NCBI GenBank assembly: GCA_021775575.1
Contig: JAJFHO010000186.1
Span: 1 to 36,873 of the forward strand
Length of the DNA stretch: 36,873 nucleotides
Source: Hyphomicrobiales bacterium
Lineage (GTDB): Bacteria > Pseudomonadota > Alphaproteobacteria > Rhizobiales > Methyloligellaceae
Reading direction: 5' to 3'
Both the position numbers and the translations under genes were made by a program. Position 1 is the first letter of the stretch. The number at the start of each line of letters is the position of its first letter. Shown one piece after another: positions 24,120-32,481 of the stretch. The notes under the pieces were generated by a model that was not told the DNA's origin, searched no databases, and worked only from the letters and a program-made list of their open reading frames with translations.

Positions 24120-25226
24120 ATGTATACACAGAGCGACATAAGGGCGATCCATCTGGAGGTTACGACCCATTGCAACGCGCATTGCCCGCAATGCCCGCGC
24201 AATATCGATGGCGGCGCCCGCAATCCGAACATGCCGCTGACCCAGCTCTACCTCGCCGATATCGAAAAGATCTTTCCCCGCCCCGACTTTCCAAACCTCA
24301 AGCGGATACAGGTGTGCGGGAATTATGGCGACGCGATCATGGCCCGGGACTTCCTGGAGATTGCGCGCTATCTCAAGAGCCTCTACCCGCATATTTCGAT
24401 AACGCTCGCAACCAACGGTTCGTTGCGCCCGGTGGATTGGTGGCGCGATCTGGCGGTGCATGTGGACCATTGCGTGTTCGGAATAGACGGTCTGGCCGAC
24501 ACCCACGCCCTCTATCGCCGGGGAACCGACTTCGACACGATCATTGCCAACGCGAAGGCCTATATCGCCGGCGGCGGACGGGCCGAATGGGCCTATCTGA
24601 TCTTCAGGCACAACCAGCATCAGGTCGACGAAGCGCACCGGCTGAGCCAAGAACTGGGCTTCCATGAATTTTCCGCCAAGGCGACAAGCCGTTTTTACGA
24701 CGAGGGCCGCAAGGCGGCGACAAGTCCGGTGCGCGATGAAAGCGGGGAGATCGTCTATCGTCTCGAAGCGCCTAGCGACGTCCGGCTCGGCAATGCCGAA
24801 CTCGACCGCCTCGACCAAACGCTGCTCGGCGACGCGCAAAAATTCAACGACTACATCACCAGCACCAAGATCGACTGCAAGGCGATCAGCCGCGCCAAGC
24901 TTTATATCAGCGGCGAAGGGCATGTCTTTCCCTGCTGCTGGGTCGGAAATATTTATCCTTCCGACAAGTCCTGGCGGGATACCCAAAGAGGAGGCGCCAT
25001 CCTGCGCAGCGGCGGACTGGATCTTCTCGACGCCAAAATCCACCCGATTGGCGCCATTCTCGAAGGCGAGTTTTTCAAACGCACCGTGCCGGAGGCATGG
25101 AAATGCGGCCCTGACCGGCTGAAGGTCTGTTCCAAGATGTGCGGTGAAGTCGATATCAATCTGGCGCAATATGTCGACTATACGCCTCGGTCCGAAGACC
25201 GGGAGGAGGAACAGCTGGAGGCGTAG
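24120..25226 (+). CDS. Radical SAM enzyme (paralog 2)
   Basis: A 368-aa radical SAM protein with CNAHCPQC (C18, C22, C25) for the [4Fe-4S] cluster. ISITLATNGSLRP and CVFGIDGLADTHALYRRGTD follow. C-terminal cysteines (TKIDCKAIS, HVFPCCWVG, KVCSKMCGE) resemble a SPASM or twitch domain for an extra cluster. It follows the second MurG-like gene after 97 bases with no gene or terminator, so it may share that operon. FDTIIAN and FRHNQHQVDEA align with segments of the radical SAM protein at 18916. The stop is convergent with the methyltransferase-like gene, 16 bases away. Substrate unknown. Confidence 0.86.
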   Translation: MYTQSDIRAIHLEVTTHCNAHCPQCPRNIDGGARNPNMPLTQLYLADIEKIFPRPDFPNLKRIQVCGNYGDAIMARDFLEIARYLKSLYPHISITLATNGSLRPVDWWRDLAVHVDHCVFGIDGLADTHALYRRGTDFDTIIANAKAYIAGGGRAEWAYLIFRHNQHQVDEAHRLSQELGFHEFSAKATSRFYDEGRKAATSPVRDESGEIVYRLEAPSDVRLGNAELDRLDQTLLGDAQKFNDYITSTKIDCKAISRAKLYISGEGHVFPCCWVGNIYPSDKSWRDTQRGGAILRSGGLDLLDAKIHPIGAILEGEFFKRTVPEAWKCGPDRLKVCSKMCGEVDINLAQYVDYTPRSEDREEEQLEA

Positions 25227-25242
25227 CGGTTCCGGGTCGGCG

Positions 25243-25959
25243 CTATTTCCGCCCGATCAGCATGAAGCGGGTGTATTTCTCAAGTTCAAGCTGCCCGGCG
25301 AACAGCAGCTCGCTCATCGGCGCCTGGCGCTTGAAGGCCTCAAGGCTTTCAACGCAATTCACATGCTCGGGGATCACCACATAATTGTTCGACTGGAGAA
25401 CCAGCGTCACACCGTCCGGCAGGCGCGCATACCAATCGTCGAATGCAGCCAGATGCTCGCAGCTCGTATTGACGATGATGTCGGGTCGGGTGAGACCATC
25501 GGGCAGTGCTGAATAGTCCAGTGCGTAGATGTCGTGGCAGGCGAAGGCGAAGCGGCCTGTCTTCGCATGGGTCGCATTCAGGCTGAGTGCTACTTCCTCG
25601 CAGGAGGGATCGACATCGACAACAGTGAGTTTCTCCACCTGCAACTGCTTCTCCGCCAGCAGCATCGCGCCTAACAGGCCGTACCAGCCGGCAAGGATAT
25701 GAATTGTCCCCAGCTCAGGCCCGCAGGCGCGCGCCAGCTCCTCGACAAGCCACTTCTTGCAGGCCGTCTGCTTCTTGTTGAGGGCGATGCCGAGTGCCGA
25801 GTCCGGATAGGCGAGAACGGTGTCGCGGACATCCCGGATAAAGGGGTTCTGGTAGAGGACCGCGAGCCCGTCCAGAATGTCCTTGAAGGACTGAACTGTC
25901 GGATCGAGATCGCGTCCGACCGCTTCCGGCCAGACCGGCCACCGCTTTGTCACATCCAT
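25243..25959 (-). CDS. SAM-dependent methyltransferase-like protein
   Basis: A 238-aa Rossmann-type protein. IHILAGWYGLLGAMLLAEK fits a SAM-binding first loop (the usual GxGxG is looser here), followed by LTVVDVDPSCEEVAL with an acidic residue at the end of strand 2, then DIIVNTSCEHLAAFDDW. The ATG comes three bases after the stop of the 1033-aa ABC-like gene (TGA GGG ATG), so translation is almost certainly coupled. Helical N-terminus, no membrane segment. It could also be a related NAD- or SAM-binding enzyme; the motif match is moderate. Confidence 0.65.
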   Translation of the reverse strand: MDVTKRWPVWPEAVGRDLDPTVQSFKDILDGLAVLYQNPFIRDVRDTVLAYPDSALGIALNKKQTACKKWLVEELARACGPELGTIHILAGWYGLLGAMLLAEKQLQVEKLTVVDVDPSCEEVALSLNATHAKTGRFAFACHDIYALDYSALPDGLTRPDIIVNTSCEHLAAFDDWYARLPDGVTLVLQSNNYVVIPEHVNCVESLEAFKRQAPMSELLFAGQLELEKYTRFMLIGRK

Positions 25960-25962
25960 CCC

Positions 25963-28900
25963 TCAGGCGGCCTTTTGCTGACTCATCATCGTATTGGCCA
26001 GCCGCTCGCTGGCAATACGCGCCGCATTCGCGGCAACTTTCGGGTCGTTCTCGATGATCTGCAGGAACGGCTCCTTTTCTATTTCAAGGGCGACGACCTT
26101 GGAAAAGGCCCGGGCGCCGGCGGTCCGGGGCACCGTCGCGAGCAGCGCGATCTCACCAACCGGTTCGTGCTGGCCCAGACGCGCAACCTGTTTCTCATCC
26201 GGCGTGCCATCGTCGAGCAGGATGTCAACTTCACCGGACAGGATCACATAGGCCGCATTGCCCTTATCGCCTTGACGGAACAGGGTCTCGCCCCTTTCAA
26301 AGGTGACGCGCTTGGAGCCGAATGCCAGCAGTTTCAGATTGGAGGAACGGATATCGCGGAACATCGGCACTTTCGCCAGCGCCGCCGCCTCCGCCTGGAT
26401 TGCCATGGGCGCTTCGGCCTCCTCTTCCGCTTCGGCGGCAACCGGTTCAACGACGTGCTCTGTCGCGTCGACGATACGCTTCTCGATTCGGCCGTCGCGC
26501 AGCACGAGAACCTCGTTGAAATCCTCAGCTTTGGGGGTTTCACTATCGAGCCAGATGACGCTCGTCCCGGGCAATAGTTTGAAAATATTCTGCCGGATAC
26601 GGTCGACGGTCTCGCGATCATATGCGCCAAGCGCATTGTTGATGATCAGGATTTTCGGGCGTTTGATGATGCTGCGGGCCAGCCCCAACCCCTGGCGCGC
26701 GGCCGTGGTCAAACGCTGACCGCCAATCCCGGCCTCGGAATCCATGCCGGATATGATCACGTCTTTCAGCAAATCCATTTCCGTAATCACGTCGTGCAGC
26801 AACTCGTTCACTTTCGACTCCGCATTGGCGCGCTGCTGATTGTTCCGCCCCATAATCAGGTTGCGCCGGATCGAAAGCTGGGGATTGAATTTGTCCGGCT
26901 CGTAAAATGCAATCGCATCCGCCAGCTCCTCGGGCAGCGTGTCGTGGAACAGTTTGCGGGCCTCGACGATTTTCGACTGGAACGCTTCGTCGATATGGCC
27001 CAGCCGGTGCCGCTCGACACTTATCCGCGACGTCAGGGAAATCAATTCGGCCCTGTCTTTTTTGTCCAGCGCCGCAATGCCACCGTCCTCGCCCTTGGCC
27101 AGTATTCCCGCCAGCCGGTCGACTGTCGCATTGTCGACAAAGCTGAGCCGCTCAAGCAGGCCGGATTCGGCTTCACCATCGCCAAACATGTCAACCAGAT
27201 TGCCGGCAACCTCGAATCCGATTTCCTCGAATTGCCGTTCCAGTCCCGTTTCGGCGAGGATCGACCGGATAAAGGCATTGGTGCCGAAATTCTTCGGCGC
27301 CAGCCGATCATCCATGGGCTGCCCGAACAGCAGGTTGGTTCCGATCGCCGCACTGACGTTGAAAGTGTCGAAATCATACCGGCGGATGAGCTGGCTGAGC
27401 GCCTCATCCGACTCGAGCCGGGCAACAATATGTTTGCGGGCTTCCAGCAGTTTTTCGGGCAGGTGCGGGGTCCGGGTTTCGTCCACACGCGCGTTCAGGG
27501 CATGCTGCAAGACAATCTCATCGAGCTCGACGGATCGGATAATCTTGAACCACCAGTCCTGCAATTCCTCGACACTCGAAACGCCTGCCGACTTGAAATC
27601 CGTCCAGTCCTGGTCGCGGTCGTAGGGGCTGTTGCCGGAGGCCGCGGCTTCCATCGGGTCATACTCGCCGATATTGCCGGGAATTTCGCGCATCAGCCCG
27701 TAAACCGAGTTGTAGCCGATCGAGCCTTCGAAAATATAGGTCTCCGCTCCGGCATAGCCGATTTGCGAGCCGAGAACCTTGTCGGAGACCTGCGCCAGAT
27801 TGCGGCCGCCGACAAACACCTGCCCGCTACTCGGCTGGGTCAGGCGCGTCATGATCTGGGCAAGCCGGTCGCGGCCGGTATCACCCGCGACGATCGCCAG
27901 CTTGCCGCCCGGCGGAACCTCGAACGACACCGAGTCCAGCGGTTTGCTGCCATCCTCATCCGACACCGTCAGCTTGTCGAATTTGAGTGATCCGGCGAGA
28001 GGCTCCGCCTCTCCGGTGTCAGGCTCCAATATATCTCCGTTCAACAGAGACCCCAGTTCGAAATTCTCGACCAGTTGCTGATATTTGAGCCCGGCATCGC
28101 CAACGCGCTGATAATATTTCAACAACTCCTTCCAGGGAGTCGTGAGCTGGGCGTAAGCGCCCAGCGCCGCCACCAGCTGACCGACATCCAGCCTGCCGCT
28201 GAGGATCAGGAGCCCGCCGACCGAATAGAACAGCAGCGGCGTCATCTTCAGCAGAAACACATTGAGCGCCTTCATGAAATATTTGGTTTTGAACAGCCTG
28301 TAACGGACCTTGAATATGCCATCTAGATGTTTGGAAAAATCCGCCTGACTGAACACCTCGGTATTGTTGGCGCGGATATCGCGAATGCCTGAAACCGATT
28401 CGCCGACGCGCCCGGAAAGTTTGCGGGCCCGCTCGATACGGTCGCGGTTCATCAGATTGATTTTTCGCTGCAGCTTGGGGATTACATAGGCCTGCAGCGG
28501 TATCAGCGCGATACAGGCGACACCCATCAGCCAATCCTGGACAAACATAAAGGTCAGAATGACCAGCAATGTTCCGCCCTGGTAGACAGGCAGTGCAATC
28601 GCGTCGGCGATAAAATCGCGGACCAGCTCGACTTCGCCGGCGATCATCGTCGAAAGCTCGCCCTGGGAGACGCGCTGAAAATGCGGCAGGGGAAAGCGGA
28701 GTATGCGCTGATACAGCATATAGCGAAGCCGCCGCGTCATGCGCTCCGACATCAGATTCTTGGTCGTGTTGGTCGTCATGAGGAAATAGGCGTTCGCCAT
28801 GAGCAGAAAAAACAGAACGGCGCACAGGGTCAGCAGATAGCTCGCCTGGTCGAATTCGATCCCGAAGCAGACACGCGGGAATCCGCCACCCTCGCAGAAA

Positions 28901-29064
28901 AATGGAGCTGTCGTGGAGGTGGTCTTCAGGGCATCGTTGACGATGATTTTCGGTAGCTCGAGCGTCGCATAGAGAAAGGGGAAGGAGGCGAGCGTGATCA
29001 GCGTGATCGCGAATTGCTGCCGCTTGCTGTAACGCCAGATAAAATCGTAGATACTTTTTTCCAT
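25963..29064 (-). CDS. ABC-exporter-like protein with degenerate ATPase, long insert and C-terminal cyclic-nucleotide-binding domain
   Basis: A 1033-aa membrane protein. Residues about 15-320 are a six-helix exporter-type domain (SQGELSTMIAGEVELVRDFI, KLSGRVGESVSGIRDIRANN). An ABC-like domain follows in which hallmark residues are lost. Walker A is GDTGRDRLA (394-402; Lys to Arg, Gly to Asp), the Q-loop reads GYAGAETYIF, the signature is IGGQRLTTAARQ (780-791), Walker B is ILIINNALGAYD (N809, N810 replace Asp-Glu), and the H-loop His is replaced (SVIWLDSE). Between Q-loop and signature lie about 320 residues with an internal repeat. Residues about 885-1005 form a cNMP-binding domain with GEIALLATVPRTAGARA (970-986). 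It is probably a non-hydrolysing, ligand-regulated protein. GGGGAT precedes the ATG. Partner gene: the methyltransferase-like protein. Confidence 0.88.
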   Translation of the reverse strand: MEKSIYDFIWRYSKRQQFAITLITLASFPFLYATLELPKIIVNDALKTTSTTAPFFCEGGGFPRVCFGIEFDQASYLLTLCAVLFFLLMANAYFLMTTNTTKNLMSERMTRRLRYMLYQRILRFPLPHFQRVSQGELSTMIAGEVELVRDFIADAIALPVYQGGTLLVILTFMFVQDWLMGVACIALIPLQAYVIPKLQRKINLMNRDRIERARKLSGRVGESVSGIRDIRANNTEVFSQADFSKHLDGIFKVRYRLFKTKYFMKALNVFLLKMTPLLFYSVGGLLILSGRLDVGQLVAALGAYAQLTTPWKELLKYYQRVGDAGLKYQQLVENFELGSLLNGDILEPDTGEAEPLAGSLKFDKLTVSDEDGSKPLDSVSFEVPPGGKLAIVAGDTGRDRLAQIMTRLTQPSSGQVFVGGRNLAQVSDKVLGSQIGYAGAETYIFEGSIGYNSVYGLMREIPGNIGEYDPMEAAASGNSPYDRDQDWTDFKSAGVSSVEELQDWWFKIIRSVELDEIVLQHALNARVDETRTPHLPEKLLEARKHIVARLESDEALSQLIRRYDFDTFNVSAAIGTNLLFGQPMDDRLAPKNFGTNAFIRSILAETGLERQFEEIGFEVAGNLVDMFGDGEAESGLLERLSFVDNATVDRLAGILAKGEDGGIAALDKKDRAELISLTSRISVERHRLGHIDEAFQSKIVEARKLFHDTLPEELADAIAFYEPDKFNPQLSIRRNLIMGRNNQQRANAESKVNELLHDVITEMDLLKDVIISGMDSEAGIGGQRLTTAARQGLGLARSIIKRPKILIINNALGAYDRETVDRIRQNIFKLLPGTSVIWLDSETPKAEDFNEVLVLRDGRIEKRIVDATEHVVEPVAAEAEEEAEAPMAIQAEAAALAKVPMFRDIRSSNLKLLAFGSKRVTFERGETLFRQGDKGNAAYVILSGEVDILLDDGTPDEKQVARLGQHEPVGEIALLATVPRTAGARAFSKVVALEIEKEPFLQIIENDPKVAANAARIASERLANTMMSQQKAA

Positions 29065-29269
29065 AGCCAGATCCCCATGGGCGCCATATCCCGCTTCATG
29101 CGCCCTAATGCCGCACGCGCCAATCTGACCACCTGCCTAACAGGAATACAACGCTGGAAATGTCGAATAACAATATCTGCCAACGGTGTGTGCGGCCTGG
29201 ATTTATTCGACGGGATTGGTCTCGCGGGCTAGCTGAGCGCATATATTACGTATAAGCAGAGACTTAAAG
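29065..29269. other. Divergent intergenic region between the ABC-like and cupin genes
   Basis: 205 bases without a gene. On the minus strand TTGTTA and TGTATT, 17 bases apart, could be a weak promoter for the ABC-like gene. On the plus strand an AT-rich GCATATATTACGTATAAG just before the cupin gene may hold its -10 region. No terminator or clear operator was seen. Confidence 0.4.
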
Positions 29270-29926
29270 ATGCCGCCTTATCATAATGAACATATCCTGG
29301 CCGACGATGCCGCGCGCAACGCTTTGCGGAAGCTGGCATCGTCATGCGCCCAATTCGCGGCGGCCATGCCCGACGACGAGGAGGCACAAGGGAACGCATT
29401 GCAGGGCCTGATCGCGGAAGCCGGAGAACAGATACGAACGCGTACTCTTCGTCTCGCCGACAACTTCGCCGGGAAAGATGAGGTTATCCGGCTTTACAAG
29501 GCGCCCGTCGGCGCGGGCCGGCTGAAACTGCAACTGTTCCCGCTCGATGAGGGCGACACCCATCCGCCCCATGCGCACTACAATCTTATCAGCTGCCAGA
29601 TCGTCCTTAAGGGCCGTGCGCGGATACGCGAATATTCGCTGCTCAGACGCCTGGCCGGCGATGAACTGGAAATTCGGGAAGAGCCGGTCAGGTTCGTGGA
29701 GCCGGGCGACGGGGTTTATACGCTGCAAAAGCGCAACAACATCCATTGGCAGGAGGGGCTTGAGCCCGGCACCGTGCTGCTCAACATCAACTGGCAAGGC
29801 TTCTTCACCGACAATGTGATGGCGCCGGACCGCGCCGTGCACGGACGCTGTTATATCGACTGGGAGCGTGCCCGTCCGGCGGAGCGGGCCGGCTGTTTCA
29901 TCGTGCCGGAGGTCGTCGGCGCCTAA
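29270..29926 (+). CDS. Cupin-fold protein, possible metal-dependent dioxygenase
   Basis: A 218-aa protein. THPPHAHYNLISCQIVLKG (H98, H101, H103) resembles cupin motif 1, with Gln where Glu is usual. EPGDGVYTLQKRNNIHW (H159) would supply the last ligand of motif 2. The N-terminal 60 residues are helical. The arrangement recalls cysteine-dioxygenase-like cupins, but the substrate is unknown and it could be a non-enzymatic binding protein. It diverges from the ABC-like gene and is convergent with the redoxin gene (9 bases between stops). No signal peptide. Confidence 0.7.
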   Translation: MPPYHNEHILADDAARNALRKLASSCAQFAAAMPDDEEAQGNALQGLIAEAGEQIRTRTLRLADNFAGKDEVIRLYKAPVGAGRLKLQLFPLDEGDTHPPHAHYNLISCQIVLKGRARIREYSLLRRLAGDELEIREEPVRFVEPGDGVYTLQKRNNIHWQEGLEPGTVLLNINWQGFFTDNVMAPDRAVHGRCYIDWERARPAERAGCFIVPEVVGA

Positions 29927-29935
29927 ATCGCGTCC

Positions 29936-30568
29936 CTAGCGCGCATATTTCACCGAACAGCCATAGGCGCGGGTCGCGCGCGGATCCGGCAGCTTGCCCG
30001 CGGCCATCGCCGCAAGGGCGGAGCGGACATAATTCGTCGCTTTGGCGACATCGTCGTGGCTGGCACTGGGAATATCGTCAATCGCTCCCTTGTAGGCGAG
30101 CACGCCTTTATCATCGACAACATACATATGCGGCGTCGCGGTCGCCTCATAGACGCGGCCAATGTCGCCTTCCTCATCGAGGATGACCGCCGCCGGGCTG
30201 GCGCCTCGGCTTGCGGTCAGCTCGTTGGCGCGCTGCGGCGAAACATGCCCCTGCCGGCCCGGCGCGGACGAAATCACCGAAAGCCACACGATATCTTTGT
30301 TGCCGGCTTGCTTTTGCAGCGCCTGCATGTTGCCGGTGCCATAATGCTTGCCGACAAAAGGGCAACCGTGATTGGTCCACTCCAGAACCACGGTCTTGCC
30401 CCGATAGTCGCCGAGCTTCACCGTCTTGCCGTCGCTGGTCTGGCCCGTGAATTCAGGCGCCGGCTTGCCGACAATGGCATCCGCCCTGACGGGCGGCGAC
30501 AGGGCAAAACATGCGAGCGTCAGTGCCACGACGGCCGCTGAGTGCCGGTACAGCGCAAATTCGACCAT
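29936..30568 (-). CDS. Secreted thioredoxin-like redoxin (AhpC/TSA-type)
   Basis: A 210-aa protein. The signal peptide is visible (basic start, core SAAVVALTLACFALS, cleavage near PVRADA). The mature part has VGKPAPEFTGQTSDGKTVKL, typical of AhpC/TSA-redoxin proteins, and EWTNHGCPFVGKHYG with a single Cys (C69) in place of a CxxC. VVDDKGVLAYKGAIDDIP is the thioredoxin-fold beta hairpin. Another Cys lies near the C-terminus (RAYGCSVKY). It likely acts in the periplasm as a peroxide or thiol reductase-like protein. The ATG with GGGAGG six bases upstream was chosen over the track's start 22 codons earlier. Confidence 0.84.
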   Translation of the reverse strand: MVEFALYRHSAAVVALTLACFALSPPVRADAIVGKPAPEFTGQTSDGKTVKLGDYRGKTVVLEWTNHGCPFVGKHYGTGNMQALQKQAGNKDIVWLSVISSAPGRQGHVSPQRANELTASRGASPAAVILDEEGDIGRVYEATATPHMYVVDDKGVLAYKGAIDDIPSASHDDVAKATNYVRSALAAMAAGKLPDPRATRAYGCSVKYAR

Positions 30569-30742
30569 CCTTGGCCTCCCGATCTGAAAACAAGTCCTTC
30601 CACAAGTATCTGTGCCGCAACTTGTCTTTTTCAAGACGAACCGTGAGCGTGCGGGAAAAGGGTCAAGCTGGGAATATGACCGGAAGGGGGATGCGGTGAT
30701 CCGTATCGTGACGGGATCGGGTCACGGGTTTAGGCTAAAGGC

Positions 30743-31015
30743 ATGCAGCAGCACCCTTCCGGAAACGCCAACTTGTTCCAGGACGCGGTGATCTGCGGCG
30801 CGATCGCCGGCGGCATCGCCTGGCTGTTCGGCAGACACCTGTTTTTCTGGATGCTGGTGTGCGCGATAGTGGGACCGATCATTGTTCTGTGGGCCGGACG
30901 CGCGGTTCGGGCATTGCCCTTCGATCTGCCGGGAAAACAGAGCGGAACGTATGAATTCGCGGTTTTTTCGCTGCTCGCGGCGATTTTGATCGCCCTTGAT
31001 CCCTTTGGCTTGTAG
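30743..31015 (+). CDS. Small membrane protein, 90 aa, unknown function
   Basis: Probably three transmembrane segments: DAVICGAIAGGIAWLFG, FFWMLVCAIVGPIIVLWAG and FAVFSLLAAILIALDPFGL. AAAGG precedes the ATG. It is divergent from the redoxin gene, with 174 bases between that hold no other gene. The composition is strongly membrane-like, which a chance frame would not show. Not recognised. Confidence 0.6.
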   Translation: MQQHPSGNANLFQDAVICGAIAGGIAWLFGRHLFFWMLVCAIVGPIIVLWAGRAVRALPFDLPGKQSGTYEFAVFSLLAAILIALDPFGL

Positions 31016-31103
31016 ATGTGGCCGGTGGAGGGAATACTTCCATTCGATGGCCCGGCCGCGCGCCAGCCCTATTGTGCAAGTGCCCAGCCACGCGAGGACG
31101 GAT

Positions 31104-32474
31104 ATGAGCATCGCCAGACAGCATGACGCGGAACAGCATTTTCCGGTCACCGCGGATTTCGCAGCCTGGATCGCCGGGCTCCGGGAGAGCGATATTCCCG
31201 AAACCGCCTTTGTTCGAGCCCGCCATGCCTTGCTGGACTGGTTCGGCGTAACGATCGCCGGCGCCCGCGAGCCTCTGGTGGAGATGATGGCAGCCGAATA
31301 TGCGGGCGAGCCTGGCGACCCCTGCACCCTCGTCGGCCGTGGCGCGCGGGCGCGGCCTCACGATGCCGCGCTCGTCAATGGCACAGCCTCGCACGCGCTC
31401 GACTATGATGATGTTAACCGCCGCCTGCACGGCCACCCGACGGTGTGCATGGCGCCCGCCGCGCTGGCGCTGGGGGAACTTCTGAAATCCAGCGGCCGCG
31501 AAGTGCTGGTCGGCTTCATCGCCGGCACCGAGGCCGGCTGCAACTTGGGCGAAATGTCCGACGAGGCCCATTACGAGGCCGGCTTTCATGCCACCGGCAC
31601 CATGGGCACCTTCGGCGCGGCGGCTTCTGCCGCGAAGATGATGCGGCTCGACGCCGGCGCGACGGCGAACGCTCTGGGTATCGCGGCATCGCAGGCCGCC
31701 GGTCTCAAAGCCAATTTCGGCACCATGACCAAGCCGCTGCATGCGGGCAAGGCGGCGATGAACGGCATCATCGCGGCGCGGCTGGCGGCGCGCGGGTTCA
31801 CGGCCAACACGGCCGCCATCGAAGCGCCACAGGGATTTGCCGCCACCCAGGCACCCGATTTCACAGCCGGTCCGATACGGGGCGACGCCAACCGGGCCTA
31901 TGCGGTGGAGGAGATATTGTTCAAATATCACGCGGCCTGTTACCTCACCCATTCCTGTCTGGAGGCAATTGGCGAATTACGGGAGAAACACGCGATCGCG
32001 CTCGACAATGTGAAGACGGTGAGGCTGCATATCCGCCCGACTCACTTCTCGGTCTGCTGCATCCCGGCGCCAAAGACGGGCCTGGAGATCAAATTCTCCA
32101 TTGCCCATCTGGCGGTATTGGCGCTGGACGGCGTCGATACCGCGGCGCTCGAAAGCTATAGCGATGCCAATGCGAACGACCCCCGCTACATCGCGGCGCG
32201 CGAGCAAAAAGTGCAGATTGACGGGCGGAGCGATATCGACCGCCTCGCCGGAGCGGTCACGCTGGAGCTTGGCGACGGGCGCACACTTACTGCGCAGGGC
32301 GATGTCGGCCGGCCCGCCGTCGACCAGGATGCACAATGGCAGAAGTTGAGCGCCAAATTCCACGCTCTGACCGCGCCGGTGATCGGCCCTGAGCGCGCCA
32401 GGGCTATCGAAGATCAGATTGCCCGGCTCGACGGGACCGCCGACCTCGGCGCGCTGATGCAGGCGGCCCATTAG
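31104..32474 (+). CDS. MmgE/PrpD family protein
   Basis: A 456-aa cytoplasmic protein of the family that includes 2-methylcitrate dehydratase (PrpD), cis-aconitate decarboxylase and uncharacterised members. Characteristic segments are ALLDWFGVTIAGAREPLVEM, NGTASHALDYDDVNRRLHGH, GTMGTFGAAASAAKMMRLDA and KANFGTMTKPLHAGKAAMNG. The internal ATG (GAGGACGGAT upstream) gives the normal family length; the track's 36 extra residues are a shadow. It lies 7 bases before an MFS transporter gene, so the pair may import and use an organic acid. The substrate cannot be told; no methylcitrate synthase gene is near, so PrpD itself is not assumed. Confidence 0.92.
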   Translation: MSIARQHDAEQHFPVTADFAAWIAGLRESDIPETAFVRARHALLDWFGVTIAGAREPLVEMMAAEYAGEPGDPCTLVGRGARARPHDAALVNGTASHALDYDDVNRRLHGHPTVCMAPAALALGELLKSSGREVLVGFIAGTEAGCNLGEMSDEAHYEAGFHATGTMGTFGAAASAAKMMRLDAGATANALGIAASQAAGLKANFGTMTKPLHAGKAAMNGIIAARLAARGFTANTAAIEAPQGFAATQAPDFTAGPIRGDANRAYAVEEILFKYHAACYLTHSCLEAIGELREKHAIALDNVKTVRLHIRPTHFSVCCIPAPKTGLEIKFSIAHLAVLALDGVDTAALESYSDANANDPRYIAAREQKVQIDGRSDIDRLAGAVTLELGDGRTLTAQGDVGRPAVDQDAQWQKLSAKFHALTAPVIGPERARAIEDQIARLDGTADLGALMQAAH

Positions 32475-32481
32475 CGCCCTC

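Noticed and set aside
24051-25169. 372-aa minus-strand ORF opposite the second radical SAM gene
   Set aside because: The opposite strand carries CxxxCxxC and SPASM-like cysteines; this frame has no recognisable motif.
26794-27990. 398-aa plus-strand ORF inside the ABC-like gene
   Set aside because: Antisense of the insert region; the minus-strand frame has domain motifs and an internal protein repeat.
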